NCBI GenBank assembly: GCA_964654155.1
Contig: CAZZGL010000002.1
Location: forward strand, 1-64,000
DNA: 64,000 nucleotides
Origin: CAG-826 sp964654155
GTDB taxonomy: Bacteria > Bacillota_I > Bacilli_A > RFN20 > CAG-826
Reading direction: 5' to 3'
Shown here: piece by piece, positions 17,192 through 26,853 of the stretch
How the letters are laid out: each line of letters begins with the position of its first letter
Position numbering within the stretch: position 1 is the stretch's first letter
Notes under the pieces: generated by a model
Seen by the model: only the letters and a program-made list of their open reading frames with translations
Told to the model about the DNA's origin: nothing
The model's database searches: none
Translations under genes and position numbers: made by a program

Positions 17192-20170
17192 TTATAGATC
17201 AACTCGAATCTTGCTAAACGAGTTTCCCGCTACAGAAATAGTTTTAACAATATTTCCTTGCGAATCACAAATATCATATTTTTGTGATGAAGATAACGGA
17301 TTAAACACTTGAACATAATATGTATTTGCGTCTTTTTGATATATATCCCATCCGATATTTGTAGCATTTTTAACGATAAGTTTATCTGTTCTTAAGCCCA
17401 TCGTTTTTGCGGCATGTATATTATAATAAGTAGGTGCTAAATCATTAGGATAATCATCATTTAGAATAGCTTCTGCATTAAAGTTAGTAATCGCAGTATC
17501 TGGATTAATAAGAGCTTCAATACATCTCATATTTGACATCCATGTATCTTTAAAACCAACTTTTTTCTTTAAATAAGAATTATATATTCTTTCTAAAGCG
17601 ACTTTATCACTATCTGTAATTGCATAACCGCTGACATATTCACCAATAGGTAACCAATGAATTCCATATACAAATGAAGGATTTAATCCAAAGAATGTTG
17701 CATCTGTGTTTTTTCCACCCCACATAATGCAGCACACATCTGCGGTTTTCTTATATTCAGAAGACCATAAATCACCATCATAATTAAATACATATTGTTT
17801 AATTGAAGCCATTTCTGTAGTATAACCATATATTGCTGCATCTATCATTTCTTGATCATTATTCAATAATCCAAATGTATATGCCGCAACCCATGAATTT
17901 AAAGCTTCTCCAGATGATTCTTGGTTGTTTCCTTCCGCCGCGGCGCCATAACCATCAGCCCAAGAATGACCTGCCCATTTATCAAATGTTCTTAAATATG
18001 GATAGGTACTATCGTTTCTTGTTGGATTTGCGTAATCTTTAATTAATAATTCAATTATTCCTTTATAATTCTTAAAGAAATCACTATCGTACATTGAAGC
18101 AATTGAAGCACTTAAAGCAAGATATCCATGAGTAAAATGATGATCATTCAAATATTTAGAAGTATTAAAATCGTTATTCGAATAATACATAGTTCCATAT
18201 ACTTCATCATAATATAAATAACTTTCATCACTAGAGCCACTATAAGTAAACCAATCAATTAAATATTTTTCTAATTTTGTTAAAAAATTATTTTTATATG
18301 TCGTTGAATTTGCTTGATCTGCCATAATAACCCCTTGAGCAAGAGGATATATTGTTTTAGAATCCCAATATGGTCCTTTTCTTTCATCATCATAATCGCC
18401 AAATGTTGAATTTGTATTATTATCTAAAGATTTAAAATATTCTTCTAATGTATTTTTTGAAAATCCATCATTGGTAGGAAGTGTGTACCCTGGTAACATA
18501 CCATTAAAACTAAGTTCTGTAGTAAATATATTGCCATCAAATACTTTAAAATTTCCTCGAATAGTTTTAAATATCTTAGATGTTAATTCAACATTTGAAT
18601 TTTTATATTGATGCGGCATTAATGCCACTATAGAATTAGAATTACCTTCAACATTACTGTAATTTTGATAATAAGTTGTAACAACTTTACTTGAAGAATA
18701 ATCAATTTCATAATCGGAATTTGAACGATGAATAAACGAATAAGCATGTTGATGATAAAAAGTTGCTTCGTCTAAAGAAGAAAGTCCTCCAATTGAGAAA
18801 TAATTTCCTTTACCTAATGTATAAGTGATATTATCATAGAACATTTGATTACTATGTTTCTTCCTTGAAATAGTAAACGAAGTTCCTTGAGGCACATTAA
18901 TTAAATAATATCTATCGGCATATATCGGATTTTGTGGTAGTGTTTGATTCGCACCCGTAGGAATACCACAAGTATAACCGACATGCATTTGAGGTATTTT
19001 AATAATTAAGGCTTCCCCTTCATAACTGCCTTCAATCTTATTTAAATTAAGATCATAGAATTCATAAGGCTTAGTAGTTCCTGCAACTGCAAGATTTATT
19101 TCACCAGTTTTTTCTTTTTGCTCTGCAAAGATAAATGGTGAACCTTGAGCATATGTAATGACCATTTCATCTGCGCCATTAAGTGAATTGCGCATTGCAA
19201 TCTTTGCGGTTGAATCACTATAATCAATAACTTTAGTAAAATAACTACTATTTAAAGAATTTGCCTTAAATAATACTTCTTTGGTTGATACATAAAATTG
19301 TGCAGTTGAAACCGTATTTTCACTATCTGTCCAATATTGAGTAAACCCTTCACCAACATTTGTAATTTCCACACCTTCATTTTGAAACGATGAACGATAT
19401 GGGTTAGTAAATATACCATTTGAACCACCATAATTTGATATAAGCATTGTTGTCCACCATGATGATGTTGGAATCGGTTTATCTTTTAAATCATCATCCA
19501 AATAAGTTGGATCTAAAGGCTTTTCTAATTCTTCACCATTTCCAATTCGATAAGAAGCTTTTCCTTCATTTTTAATATCGTTAGTGTATGTCTTTGAATA
19601 TGTATAATTATTTAAAGACGATTCTTTAACTTCAATAACTCTTTCAATAGTTTTACTTATTTTACCTTTATTAAGAGAATAAGTAAGCGTGTACTTTCCT
19701 GCTTTTCCATATTCAACATTTCCAGATACAACTAAGTATTTTGTTAAATCATCTCCTTCTTTAGAATAAACACTTACATCTTTATACGGATTAAAGTATT
19801 TTCCTAAAGGACAAACCGAATCTTGAACTCCATAAAATACTATATCTTCAGATTCAATCGGTTTTCCTGTTGATGTATTATTAGAATTTCCTGAAGAAGT
19901 ATTTGGTCCTATTGTTCCTGATGTATTCGGTGTTGGAGTAGAAGTATTCGGAGTAACTGTTTCTCCATTAGAAGTAGTTGTTCCTGGTGTTGCGGTCGAT
20001 GGAGTTAAACTTGTATTACCTCCAGTTGAAGAAGGAACTTCACTTGTATTTTCACCTGTAGTGATACCTGTTTCCTTATTTGAAGTAGTTTCATTATTAT
20101 TGTTATTTCCACAACTGGAAATCAATAATAATCCCATTAAAACTAATAATGCTTTATTTTTTCCATTCAT
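17192..20170 (-). CDS. Secreted endo-beta-1,3-glucanase lipoprotein, GH81
   Basis: GH81 enzymes are inverting endo-beta-1,3-glucanases acting on laminarin, callose, curdlan and yeast wall glucan. The 992-residue protein has a lipoprotein signal (LISSC, Cys20) and a Thr/Ser/Asn-rich linker to about residue 100. An Ig-like domain follows at about 105-180 (DIVFYGVQDSVCPLGKYFNP). The catalytic module runs from about 215 to the end. GH81 signatures are DHHFTHGY near residue 674 (catalytic Asp) and SWADGYGAAAEGNNQESSGEA near 740-756 (catalytic Glu region). It is the last gene of the operon, 15 bp after the GH16 gene. It should act outside, tethered to the membrane. Confidence 0.92.
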   Translation of the reverse strand: MNGKNKALLVLMGLLLISSCGNNNNNETTSNKETGITTGENTSEVPSSTGGNTSLTPSTATPGTTTSNGETVTPNTSTPTPNTSGTIGPNTSSGNSNNTSTGKPIESEDIVFYGVQDSVCPLGKYFNPYKDVSVYSKEGDDLTKYLVVSGNVEYGKAGKYTLTYSLNKGKISKTIERVIEVKESSLNNYTYSKTYTNDIKNEGKASYRIGNGEELEKPLDPTYLDDDLKDKPIPTSSWWTTMLISNYGGSNGIFTNPYRSSFQNEGVEITNVGEGFTQYWTDSENTVSTAQFYVSTKEVLFKANSLNSSYFTKVIDYSDSTAKIAMRNSLNGADEMVITYAQGSPFIFAEQKEKTGEINLAVAGTTKPYEFYDLNLNKIEGSYEGEALIIKIPQMHVGYTCGIPTGANQTLPQNPIYADRYYLINVPQGTSFTISRKKHSNQMFYDNITYTLGKGNYFSIGGLSSLDEATFYHQHAYSFIHRSNSDYEIDYSSSKVVTTYYQNYSNVEGNSNSIVALMPHQYKNSNVELTSKIFKTIRGNFKVFDGNIFTTELSFNGMLPGYTLPTNDGFSKNTLEEYFKSLDNNTNSTFGDYDDERKGPYWDSKTIYPLAQGVIMADQANSTTYKNNFLTKLEKYLIDWFTYSGSSDESYLYYDEVYGTMYYSNNDFNTSKYLNDHHFTHGYLALSASIASMYDSDFFKNYKGIIELLIKDYANPTRNDSTYPYLRTFDKWAGHSWADGYGAAAEGNNQESSGEALNSWVAAYTFGLLNNDQEMIDAAIYGYTTEMASIKQYVFNYDGDLWSSEYKKTADVCCIMWGGKNTDATFFGLNPSFVYGIHWLPIGEYVSGYAITDSDKVALERIYNSYLKKKVGFKDTWMSNMRCIEALINPDTAITNFNAEAILNDDYPNDLAPTYYNIHAAKTMGLRTDKLIVKNATNIGWDIYQKDANTYYVQVFNPLSSSQKYDICDSQGNIVKTISVAGNSFSKIRVDL

Positions 20171-20185
20171 TAATATTCACTTCCT

Positions 20186-21595
20186 TTATTGATAGACACG
20201 TACATAATCAACCGACATTGTCATTGGGAAATTATTTCCTATATTAAAACCTGGTAAATTTCCACCTACTGCTACATTCAAGATAAAATAGAAATCTTTA
20301 TTAAAACAACTTTTACCACTAGTATCAAAAACATAATGTAAAATGTCATCATGATAAAACTTCATTTCATTTTCAGTCCACAAAAATCCATATGTATGAT
20401 ATTCAGTTCTATCGCCAACATCAATTGAAGAAGAACCTTGATAAGCATGTTCTGTTCCTTCATTCCAATGTAGTGTTGAAAAGAAACAAGAATTATAATT
20501 AATAGCCTCCATAATATCAATTTCACCACAATAAGGCCATGGAGTACTATCAATATTTGCACCCAACATCCAAAACGCCGGCCAAATTCCTGACATGCTT
20601 GGGAGTGCTAAACGAGCTTCTATATACCCATATTTTGTTTGATATTTTCCTTTGGATATTATTTTCGCGGATGTATAAGAACTTCCATTATAAGATTCCT
20701 TAAGTGCAGTAATTTTTAGCGATCCATTACTGACAGAACAATTATCATTTCTAGAAGTATAATATTGTTGCTCGTTATTTCCCCATCCCCAATCACCAGT
20801 ACCGATATCATTTGTCCATTTTGTTTGATCTAATGATGTTCCATTAAATTCATCCGACCAAGCTAGTTTTAAATCATATTTTGTAGAAGGCGCGCTATCG
20901 TATGTTCCATCTAAACCATATGAAGAATTATTTTTTTCTTTATATCCTTTTAAAGATACATTTGAAATGGTAATTATATGATCTAAAGCACTTGTGCCAT
21001 TAACATTTCCTAACATAAAGCCATATAAATATGTACTAGTGAAAGAAATATCTACTGTTGTATTAATAATACTTTCTTTATTCGCATATAATGAAATGCT
21101 CTTATTTAATGCAATAGGATCATAGTTAGTATCTTGTTGAATTAAAAATTGAATACTCCTATCAATACTTGAAATAATTGTAAAAGATATTTCATATGTA
21201 TAATTTTCTTTTAAAATAATCCCATTCTGTAATATTTGATTTGACCAATTATTAGTCGCACTATTATTATTTACATTTAGTTTAATAACATTATTACCAT
21301 GTTCAATTACATCTAATTTCGTTTCACCATCATGATATATAGTCCATGAAGATAATGAATTAAAATCGTTATCTACTAATAATTCATCACTATTTGTATT
21401 TATAATAGAACTTGAAATTGACCCTGTAGCGGTTTCACTACTTGTTGGAGAATAAGTTGAATCAATATTTGTAGAAGGTTCAGTTGTGATACTCAAATTA
21501 TCATTGTTTGTAGATGAGCTATTGCCAAAATTTAAATCTATTGTGCACGATGATAGTAACAATATCGCGCTTAATAATAAAACTCTCTTTTTCAT
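20186..21595 (-). CDS. GH16 laminarinase-type beta-glucanase lipoprotein with N-terminal CBM
   Basis: The 469-residue protein has a lipobox (LLSSC, Cys17) and a Ser/Thr linker. A CBM4-like jelly roll of about 140 residues follows (LLVDNDFNSLSSWTIYHDG...). The GH16 domain starts near residue 235 (LAWSDEFNGTSLDQTKW). The catalytic signature GEIDIMEA is at about 354-361, with both Glu and the Asp present, and the WPAFWMLG substrate strand is intact. These features fit a retaining endo-beta-1,3(4)-glucanase. It sits 2 bp after the ATPase gene and should cut glucan at the cell surface. Confidence 0.93.
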   Translation of the reverse strand: MKKRVLLLSAILLLSSCTIDLNFGNSSSTNNDNLSITTEPSTNIDSTYSPTSSETATGSISSSIINTNSDELLVDNDFNSLSSWTIYHDGETKLDVIEHGNNVIKLNVNNNSATNNWSNQILQNGIILKENYTYEISFTIISSIDRSIQFLIQQDTNYDPIALNKSISLYANKESIINTTVDISFTSTYLYGFMLGNVNGTSALDHIITISNVSLKGYKEKNNSSYGLDGTYDSAPSTKYDLKLAWSDEFNGTSLDQTKWTNDIGTGDWGWGNNEQQYYTSRNDNCSVSNGSLKITALKESYNGSSYTSAKIISKGKYQTKYGYIEARLALPSMSGIWPAFWMLGANIDSTPWPYCGEIDIMEAINYNSCFFSTLHWNEGTEHAYQGSSSIDVGDRTEYHTYGFLWTENEMKFYHDDILHYVFDTSGKSCFNKDFYFILNVAVGGNLPGFNIGNNFPMTMSVDYVRVYQ

Positions 21596-21597
21596 AT

Positions 21598-22848
21598 TTA
21601 GAAAATAATTTCCTCAGTTTCTTTATCAAATAAATGAATTTTATTTCGTTCAACTTCGACTTCTAATTCATCACCATGATAAATAACTTTTTCTGAATAA
21701 ACTTTAGCAATAATATCTTTATTATTAAGTAAGAAATGTAAATAATATTCACTACCCAACAATTCTGAAACCCGAATTTTAACTTTAAACGAAACTGGTG
21801 TAGTCTTATTAACGATTTTTATATGTTCAGGACGAATTCCAAAATATGCTGTTTCAACTTTTCTATTGTGTTTTTCTTCATATTCTTTTACTTTCCTAAT
21901 TTCTTCTTCATTCAATTGAAAGGAACTGCTCTCATTAATAATAACTTTATTATCAATGATAGAAGATTCAACAATGTTCATTGCCGGAGAACCAATAAAG
22001 GTTGCCACAAAAACATTACTTGGTCTTTCATAAACCTCTTTTGGAGTACCAATTTGTTGAATATATCCACCCTTCATAACAACAATACGATCCGCCATAG
22101 TCATAGCTTCTGTTTGATCATGAGTAACATAGATTGTTGTAGCGCCTAATTCATTATGCAAATTAACAATTTCACTTCTCATTTGAACTCTTAACTTTGC
22201 ATCTAGATTGCTTAATGGCTCATCCATTAAAAATACTTTTGCATTTCTCACAATAGCTCTTCCTAAAGCAACACGTTGTCTTTGTCCTCCAGAAAGGGCT
22301 TTTGGTTTACGATCTAAATATTCTTCAATCTCTAATATCTTAGCCGCTTTCTTAATTCTTTCATCTATTTCTGGCTTAGGTATTTTTCTAACTTCAAGTC
22401 CAAAAGCAAGATTGTCATATACAGACATATGTGGATATAATGCATAACTTTGGAAAACCATTGCGACATCACGATCTTTTGGCTCTAAATCATTTGCATA
22501 TAATCCATCAATATATAAATCTCCAGAAGTAACATCTTCTAATCCCGCAATCATACGAAGCGTTGTCGATTTACCACATCCTGATGGACCAACAAAAACA
22601 ATAAATTCTTTTTCTTTGATTTCTAAATTAAAATCATATACCGCTTGAACATGATTTGAATAAATCTTATTTAAATGTTGCAAAGAAATAAAACTATCTG
22701 TAGGAGCGGTTTTTTCAAGAAGGCGACTTCTTTTTTCTTCTTCAATTACTTCTTTATGATGAGCTTCTCTTTCTTTTAACAACGCTCTAGCTTCCTCGCG
22801 TTGCTTTTTTTCTAAAGCTTTTTGCTCTTTTGTTTTAAATAAAGTCAT
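21598..22848 (-). CDS. Sugar ABC transporter ATPase, MsmX/UgpC type
   Basis: This is the ATP-hydrolysing subunit that would energise the two permeases in the same operon. Walker A (GPSGCGKST) is near residues 86-94. The signature LSGGQRQRVALGRA, the Walker B MDEPLSNLDAKLR and the His-loop VTHDQTEAMT are all present. A regulatory beta-barrel of MalK type follows from about 290. The first 50 residues are an additional, highly charged helical extension (KTKEQKALEKKQREE...) not found in usual MsmX. In many Firmicutes one MsmX serves several transporters. Here it is built into the operon, between two GH16 genes. Confidence 0.92.
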   Translation of the reverse strand: MTLFKTKEQKALEKKQREEARALLKEREAHHKEVIEEEKRSRLLEKTAPTDSFISLQHLNKIYSNHVQAVYDFNLEIKEKEFIVFVGPSGCGKSTTLRMIAGLEDVTSGDLYIDGLYANDLEPKDRDVAMVFQSYALYPHMSVYDNLAFGLEVRKIPKPEIDERIKKAAKILEIEEYLDRKPKALSGGQRQRVALGRAIVRNAKVFLMDEPLSNLDAKLRVQMRSEIVNLHNELGATTIYVTHDQTEAMTMADRIVVMKGGYIQQIGTPKEVYERPSNVFVATFIGSPAMNIVESSIIDNKVIINESSSFQLNEEEIRKVKEYEEKHNRKVETAYFGIRPEHIKIVNKTTPVSFKVKIRVSELLGSEYYLHFLLNNKDIIAKVYSEKVIYHGDELEVEVERNKIHLFDKETEEIIF

Positions 22849-22849
22849 T

Positions 22850-23713
22850 TTAATTAACCTCCTTAAATATTCTTACATAATCAATTTTCATTTCGGCACT
22901 TATAAAATCCTCAGGTGGCTCAACAAAATTATCAAAATGTCCACCAACCGCCATATTTAATAAAATATGGAAATCTTGATCAAATGGAGCGGTATCCGAA
23001 TCAGGAGCGGCCATAGAATACCATTTATTTCCTTTCGATTCCGATGAGTTATCTATTTCAAAAAACAAATCATCATCAACATACCAGCTCATTTTAAATT
23101 CCGACCATTCTAATGCGTAAACATGATAATCACCTATTGTAGAATCTCTTAATACATGCGTTTTGCTTTGATACACGGATCCTCCTGTAATAGGTCCATA
23201 ATGTAAAGCACTAGAAGTCATGTCATTAACTCTTCCTCGTGCTTCCATAATATCTATTTCCCCTGAAGCAGGCCAACCGCCATAAGGAGTAGTATCCTCT
23301 GGCAACATCCAAAATGCCGGCCATAATCCTTCTATTTCTGGAAGAGAAATTCTCGCTTCAATCCGTCCATATTTCACATTGACTTTTCCTTTTGAATTAA
23401 TGCGAGCGGAAGTAAAGTGTTTTCCACCTGCTTCCTCTCTTTTCGCAGTAATAATCAAATTTCCGTCTCTTATAGAAACATTTTCTTCTTTATAAAATTG
23501 AACTTCTTGATTTCCCCAGCCAGGATTACCATAATCCGAGCCATCACCATACATATAATTCCAATTATTTTGATCTAAATAATCTAAATCAAATTCATCT
23601 TGAAAATATAATTCATAACCTTCTTTAATGTCCATTTTCTCAGAGTTACCATTAGATTTTGAACAACTAGATATTAATAAGAAAGGCAATATTAATAAAT
23701 ATGTGTATTTCAT
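22850..23713 (-). CDS. GH16 beta-glucanase lipoprotein, compact form
   Basis: The 287-residue protein starts at ATG 23713, directly before a lipoprotein signal (LISSC, Cys17). An upstream in-frame start would overlap the phosphorylase gene and spoil the signal. It is almost only a GH16 domain. YFQDEFDLDYLDQNNW opens it, WPAFWMLPE is intact, and GEIDIMEARG at about 150-158 holds both catalytic Glu residues. It resembles bacterial laminarinases (GH16_3). It has no CBM, unlike the other two GH16 proteins here. It would release oligosaccharides close to the membrane transporter. Confidence 0.92.
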   Translation of the reverse strand: MKYTYLLILPFLLISSCSKSNGNSEKMDIKEGYELYFQDEFDLDYLDQNNWNYMYGDGSDYGNPGWGNQEVQFYKEENVSIRDGNLIITAKREEAGGKHFTSARINSKGKVNVKYGRIEARISLPEIEGLWPAFWMLPEDTTPYGGWPASGEIDIMEARGRVNDMTSSALHYGPITGGSVYQSKTHVLRDSTIGDYHVYALEWSEFKMSWYVDDDLFFEIDNSSESKGNKWYSMAAPDSDTAPFDQDFHILLNMAVGGHFDNFVEPPEDFISAEMKIDYVRIFKEVN

Positions 23714-23717
23714 TACT

Positions 23718-26700
23718 CTATCCTCTAATATAAATATGAATTTCATCTATTTCTTGATTTCGAATTTGTTCTGCTATAGTTCCAGTAACTCTTTTGTATT
23801 CTTTACCATTTATTTTGTAACTTATTTCTTTTGCTTCATAAGCGTTAATTCTTAAATCATTATGATAAATAAGATGAATATTACCAAATAATGTAAACAT
23901 TGCTTCATTATTCTTATCAAACATAGAAGTATGTAATTTTGGTGAAGCCTTAAACTCTAATTCATTATTTTCATTTATAACAAATAGGTTGTCACCTAAA
24001 AACATAATAGTTACCATGTTAAGAATTTCCGCATTTGCCCCGGTTAATCTTGCAAAGAATCCTTGACCATGCAATTCCTTATCTGGGTTACATGTTGGAA
24101 CAATAAATGATGAATTTTCAAGTGGATTTCTTCCATAAACATTTGGATTCATATATATTGGGAAATTGTTTTTAATTTCTTGATAAAATTCTTCATAATA
24201 ACCCGCTTTTAGAAGACCTAGAATATACTTATATGTCATATGAAGAAAGTTACATTCCCTTTCAAGCCATCCTTTGGTAAAAGCATGTACTCTTCCTATT
24301 TCAAATGGAGCATCATCTATATTCGCACATGTTTTATAAAACCTTAACTTTTTATCATATAAATCAGATGCTTGTATTTCTTCATAATCTTCTTTTTTAA
24401 AGAATTCTTGTCCTAATTTAAGTAGTCTTGCTGATGCTTCTAAAAATGGTGGTATTGTTTTAAGTTTAAAACTTTTTGCTTTTACTGTTTTATAACCTAA
24501 AAAATTAATATGCTCTAATACTTCATAATCATCAATTTCATGAATTAAATAACTTGGAATGATGTTATTACCAACTTTTTTTGCCTCAATAATGCCCTTT
24601 GATAATACTTCATCGACTTTATTCAAGAATTCAATCACTTCATCAATATTTACTTCTACTTCTTCTCCACTTATAGAATACTCAACTTTTTTTCTAAATT
24701 CTTCTCTTAATGTTGTTGCTTTATCCCAATAAGTAAATGAATCTATTTCGTTATTTATTAATTTATGAACATATTTATTCAAGCCTATATATAAATCTTT
24801 TTGTTCTTTAAATGTTTTAAACGATTTTGCTTTTAAAGTTGGAAAATACTTTAAAGCAAATCTTACTAAACGTAATAGCTCTATTGATTCACTAAGTGCT
24901 GACGCAATTAAACCAGGTAGTCCATTCATTGCATCATTCCAACCAGGCTTTTCACATTCCATTTCAATTCCTATTTGTTTATTATCTAAACATGAGAATT
25001 TAATAGTTATTAATGAGAATATTTTATTAATTAATGTAGTTGTTACTTCATTATTATTTTTATCCCTTAGCCAATGTGTTTTATTTAAATCTAAATTTAA
25101 TGATTTTGCTTTTTCATGAGCTTTCTTTTCATCAATTGCCCCATATTGTCTAATCTTATTGTCTTCAACTAGGCAATATTTTTCACTTCTTGGTTCTACA
25201 TATATCGTTGAATAAAAATATTTATAACTTTCATCAAATAATAATTCTTCGATTTTATCTGGATATATTGAAACATAATTTTCTAGTAAATCTAAATTAT
25301 ATGTCCAATGGTCAACCCAATATCCTTCAGAAAAAGAAGCCTCTATTATTTGAGTACATGACGATAATACTAAATTAAATAAATCATCAACATTTTCTTT
25401 GCCATTTTCTTTTAATAATGTATATAACTCACTTGGTTCAAAAGAAAACTCTAATAACTTGTTTATTTTAGAAGCTAATTCTTCATTAACTCCATTTAAA
25501 TCGATTTCCTTATCTTTAATAAACTTAAGCGGTTTAACAGTAAGAGGATTTTGTCCATCTATTTGTATTAGATTGAAAAATAATTTAATATTGTAATCCT
25601 TTACAAATGGATAGTAATATAAATCGCTTCTTCTATTTTGATTAACATCTCGGTAATTTCCTAATCCTGAAGAATAATATCTTGATGGTATTACGAAATT
25701 ATTATAATCTCTTTCCATATCTCCATGCTTACGTGAATATACATAATAAACATGTCCATTATTTCCTAACTTAAGAGGAAATCCTCCTCTTAATCCATTA
25801 TCTAAAAATGATTGTTTAATATATTTATCAAATAATTCATCCCCAGTTTTAATAAAGCTTGGTTCTAATAATGAATCTAGCATTTCTTCATTTTCTTTTT
25901 TGACATTATTTAACTCTTCATAAGTTAATTCTTTCAAATTCTTCATAAGCATTTCTAAAGAATCTAACATTCCATAAACAGAAACGAATGAATACGATTC
26001 ATTTGGTTTTAATTTCTTTTTTACTAATGAAAATGCACATGGAAGTTTATTCTCTGTTTGTTGAGAATAATCAACCATTTCTTCATATGTTTTATTAATA
26101 AATCCACGCGGATTAATTAAAGCTTTATCACCATCAAAAACTAAACGTAAATCAACAATTGATTTTAAATATTGTCCATTTTCATCAATGCTAAAGAAGG
26201 CATTTCCTGCAGTTGTTTCTTCTACTTTAGAATTATCCGAGGTGGATGTTTTAAACTTCACAAAAGGAACATTATTTTCAACATTTTCAACTTCACAATA
26301 GGCCGCCATAAGAGATACTAATTCTTTATAACAAAAGTTTGATAATCGATGTGGAAAGAAAATTGGTAATCCGTCTAATATTTCATATTCTTTTTCTTCT
26401 TTAGTTGTATTTGTAATTGTTACTTTTCTAATTAAAGCAGCAAAATCTCGGTATGGAAGCGAAGTATAATTTACTTCATACCTAAATGATTCTTCTTTAT
26501 CTTTTATTGTAATATCAGTATTACTTATTTCTAAACTTTGACTTTCTTTTGCTTCAAAAAATGGTTGATATATATTTTTTTCAACACGAACAAAACTTCT
26601 AAATGAACGTGTTGATAAATTCATATACGCTAAAGTTGCGCTATCAAAAGGGGTGATTGGAGTTTCTTTACTTGTTACCCCAAAACCCGCCATAGCTTGT

Positions 26701-26834
26701 CCAACATTTGCATAAAATGCCCATAATGGCTTTCCATTCACTCCCGCAATTGCAGGTAAGAAACTGGAAAAAATTTTAACATTTTGATAATTGTTTATAA
26801 CAAATTTTCCATCTTTATAATAATAATTATTCAT
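23718..26834 (-). CDS. Beta-1,3-glucan phosphorylase, GH161-like (GH94-related)
   Basis: The 1038-residue protein has no signal peptide, so it acts in the cytosol. Its layout is that of clan GH-Q phosphorylases: an N-terminal beta-sandwich (GVTSKETPITPFDSATLAYM) and an (alpha/alpha)6 barrel. The general-acid Asp falls in PGWNDAMNGLPG near residue 632. The length, well above the roughly 800 of GH94, and the glucan context fit GH161 or GH149. Those families convert beta-1,3-glucooligosaccharides and phosphate to glucose 1-phosphate and save ATP. Assignment between GH161, GH149 and GH94 is inferred from size and motifs. It is co-transcribed with the importer. Confidence 0.8.
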   Translation of the reverse strand: MNNYYYKDGKFVINNYQNVKIFSSFLPAIAGVNGKPLWAFYANVGQAMAGFGVTSKETPITPFDSATLAYMNLSTRSFRSFVRVEKNIYQPFFEAKESQSLEISNTDITIKDKEESFRYEVNYTSLPYRDFAALIRKVTITNTTKEEKEYEILDGLPIFFPHRLSNFCYKELVSLMAAYCEVENVENNVPFVKFKTSTSDNSKVEETTAGNAFFSIDENGQYLKSIVDLRLVFDGDKALINPRGFINKTYEEMVDYSQQTENKLPCAFSLVKKKLKPNESYSFVSVYGMLDSLEMLMKNLKELTYEELNNVKKENEEMLDSLLEPSFIKTGDELFDKYIKQSFLDNGLRGGFPLKLGNNGHVYYVYSRKHGDMERDYNNFVIPSRYYSSGLGNYRDVNQNRRSDLYYYPFVKDYNIKLFFNLIQIDGQNPLTVKPLKFIKDKEIDLNGVNEELASKINKLLEFSFEPSELYTLLKENGKENVDDLFNLVLSSCTQIIEASFSEGYWVDHWTYNLDLLENYVSIYPDKIEELLFDESYKYFYSTIYVEPRSEKYCLVEDNKIRQYGAIDEKKAHEKAKSLNLDLNKTHWLRDKNNNEVTTTLINKIFSLITIKFSCLDNKQIGIEMECEKPGWNDAMNGLPGLIASALSESIELLRLVRFALKYFPTLKAKSFKTFKEQKDLYIGLNKYVHKLINNEIDSFTYWDKATTLREEFRKKVEYSISGEEVEVNIDEVIEFLNKVDEVLSKGIIEAKKVGNNIIPSYLIHEIDDYEVLEHINFLGYKTVKAKSFKLKTIPPFLEASARLLKLGQEFFKKEDYEEIQASDLYDKKLRFYKTCANIDDAPFEIGRVHAFTKGWLERECNFLHMTYKYILGLLKAGYYEEFYQEIKNNFPIYMNPNVYGRNPLENSSFIVPTCNPDKELHGQGFFARLTGANAEILNMVTIMFLGDNLFVINENNELEFKASPKLHTSMFDKNNEAMFTLFGNIHLIYHNDLRINAYEAKEISYKINGKEYKRVTGTIAEQIRNQEIDEIHIYIRG

Positions 26835-26853
26835 CTAAAACACCTGCAATTTA

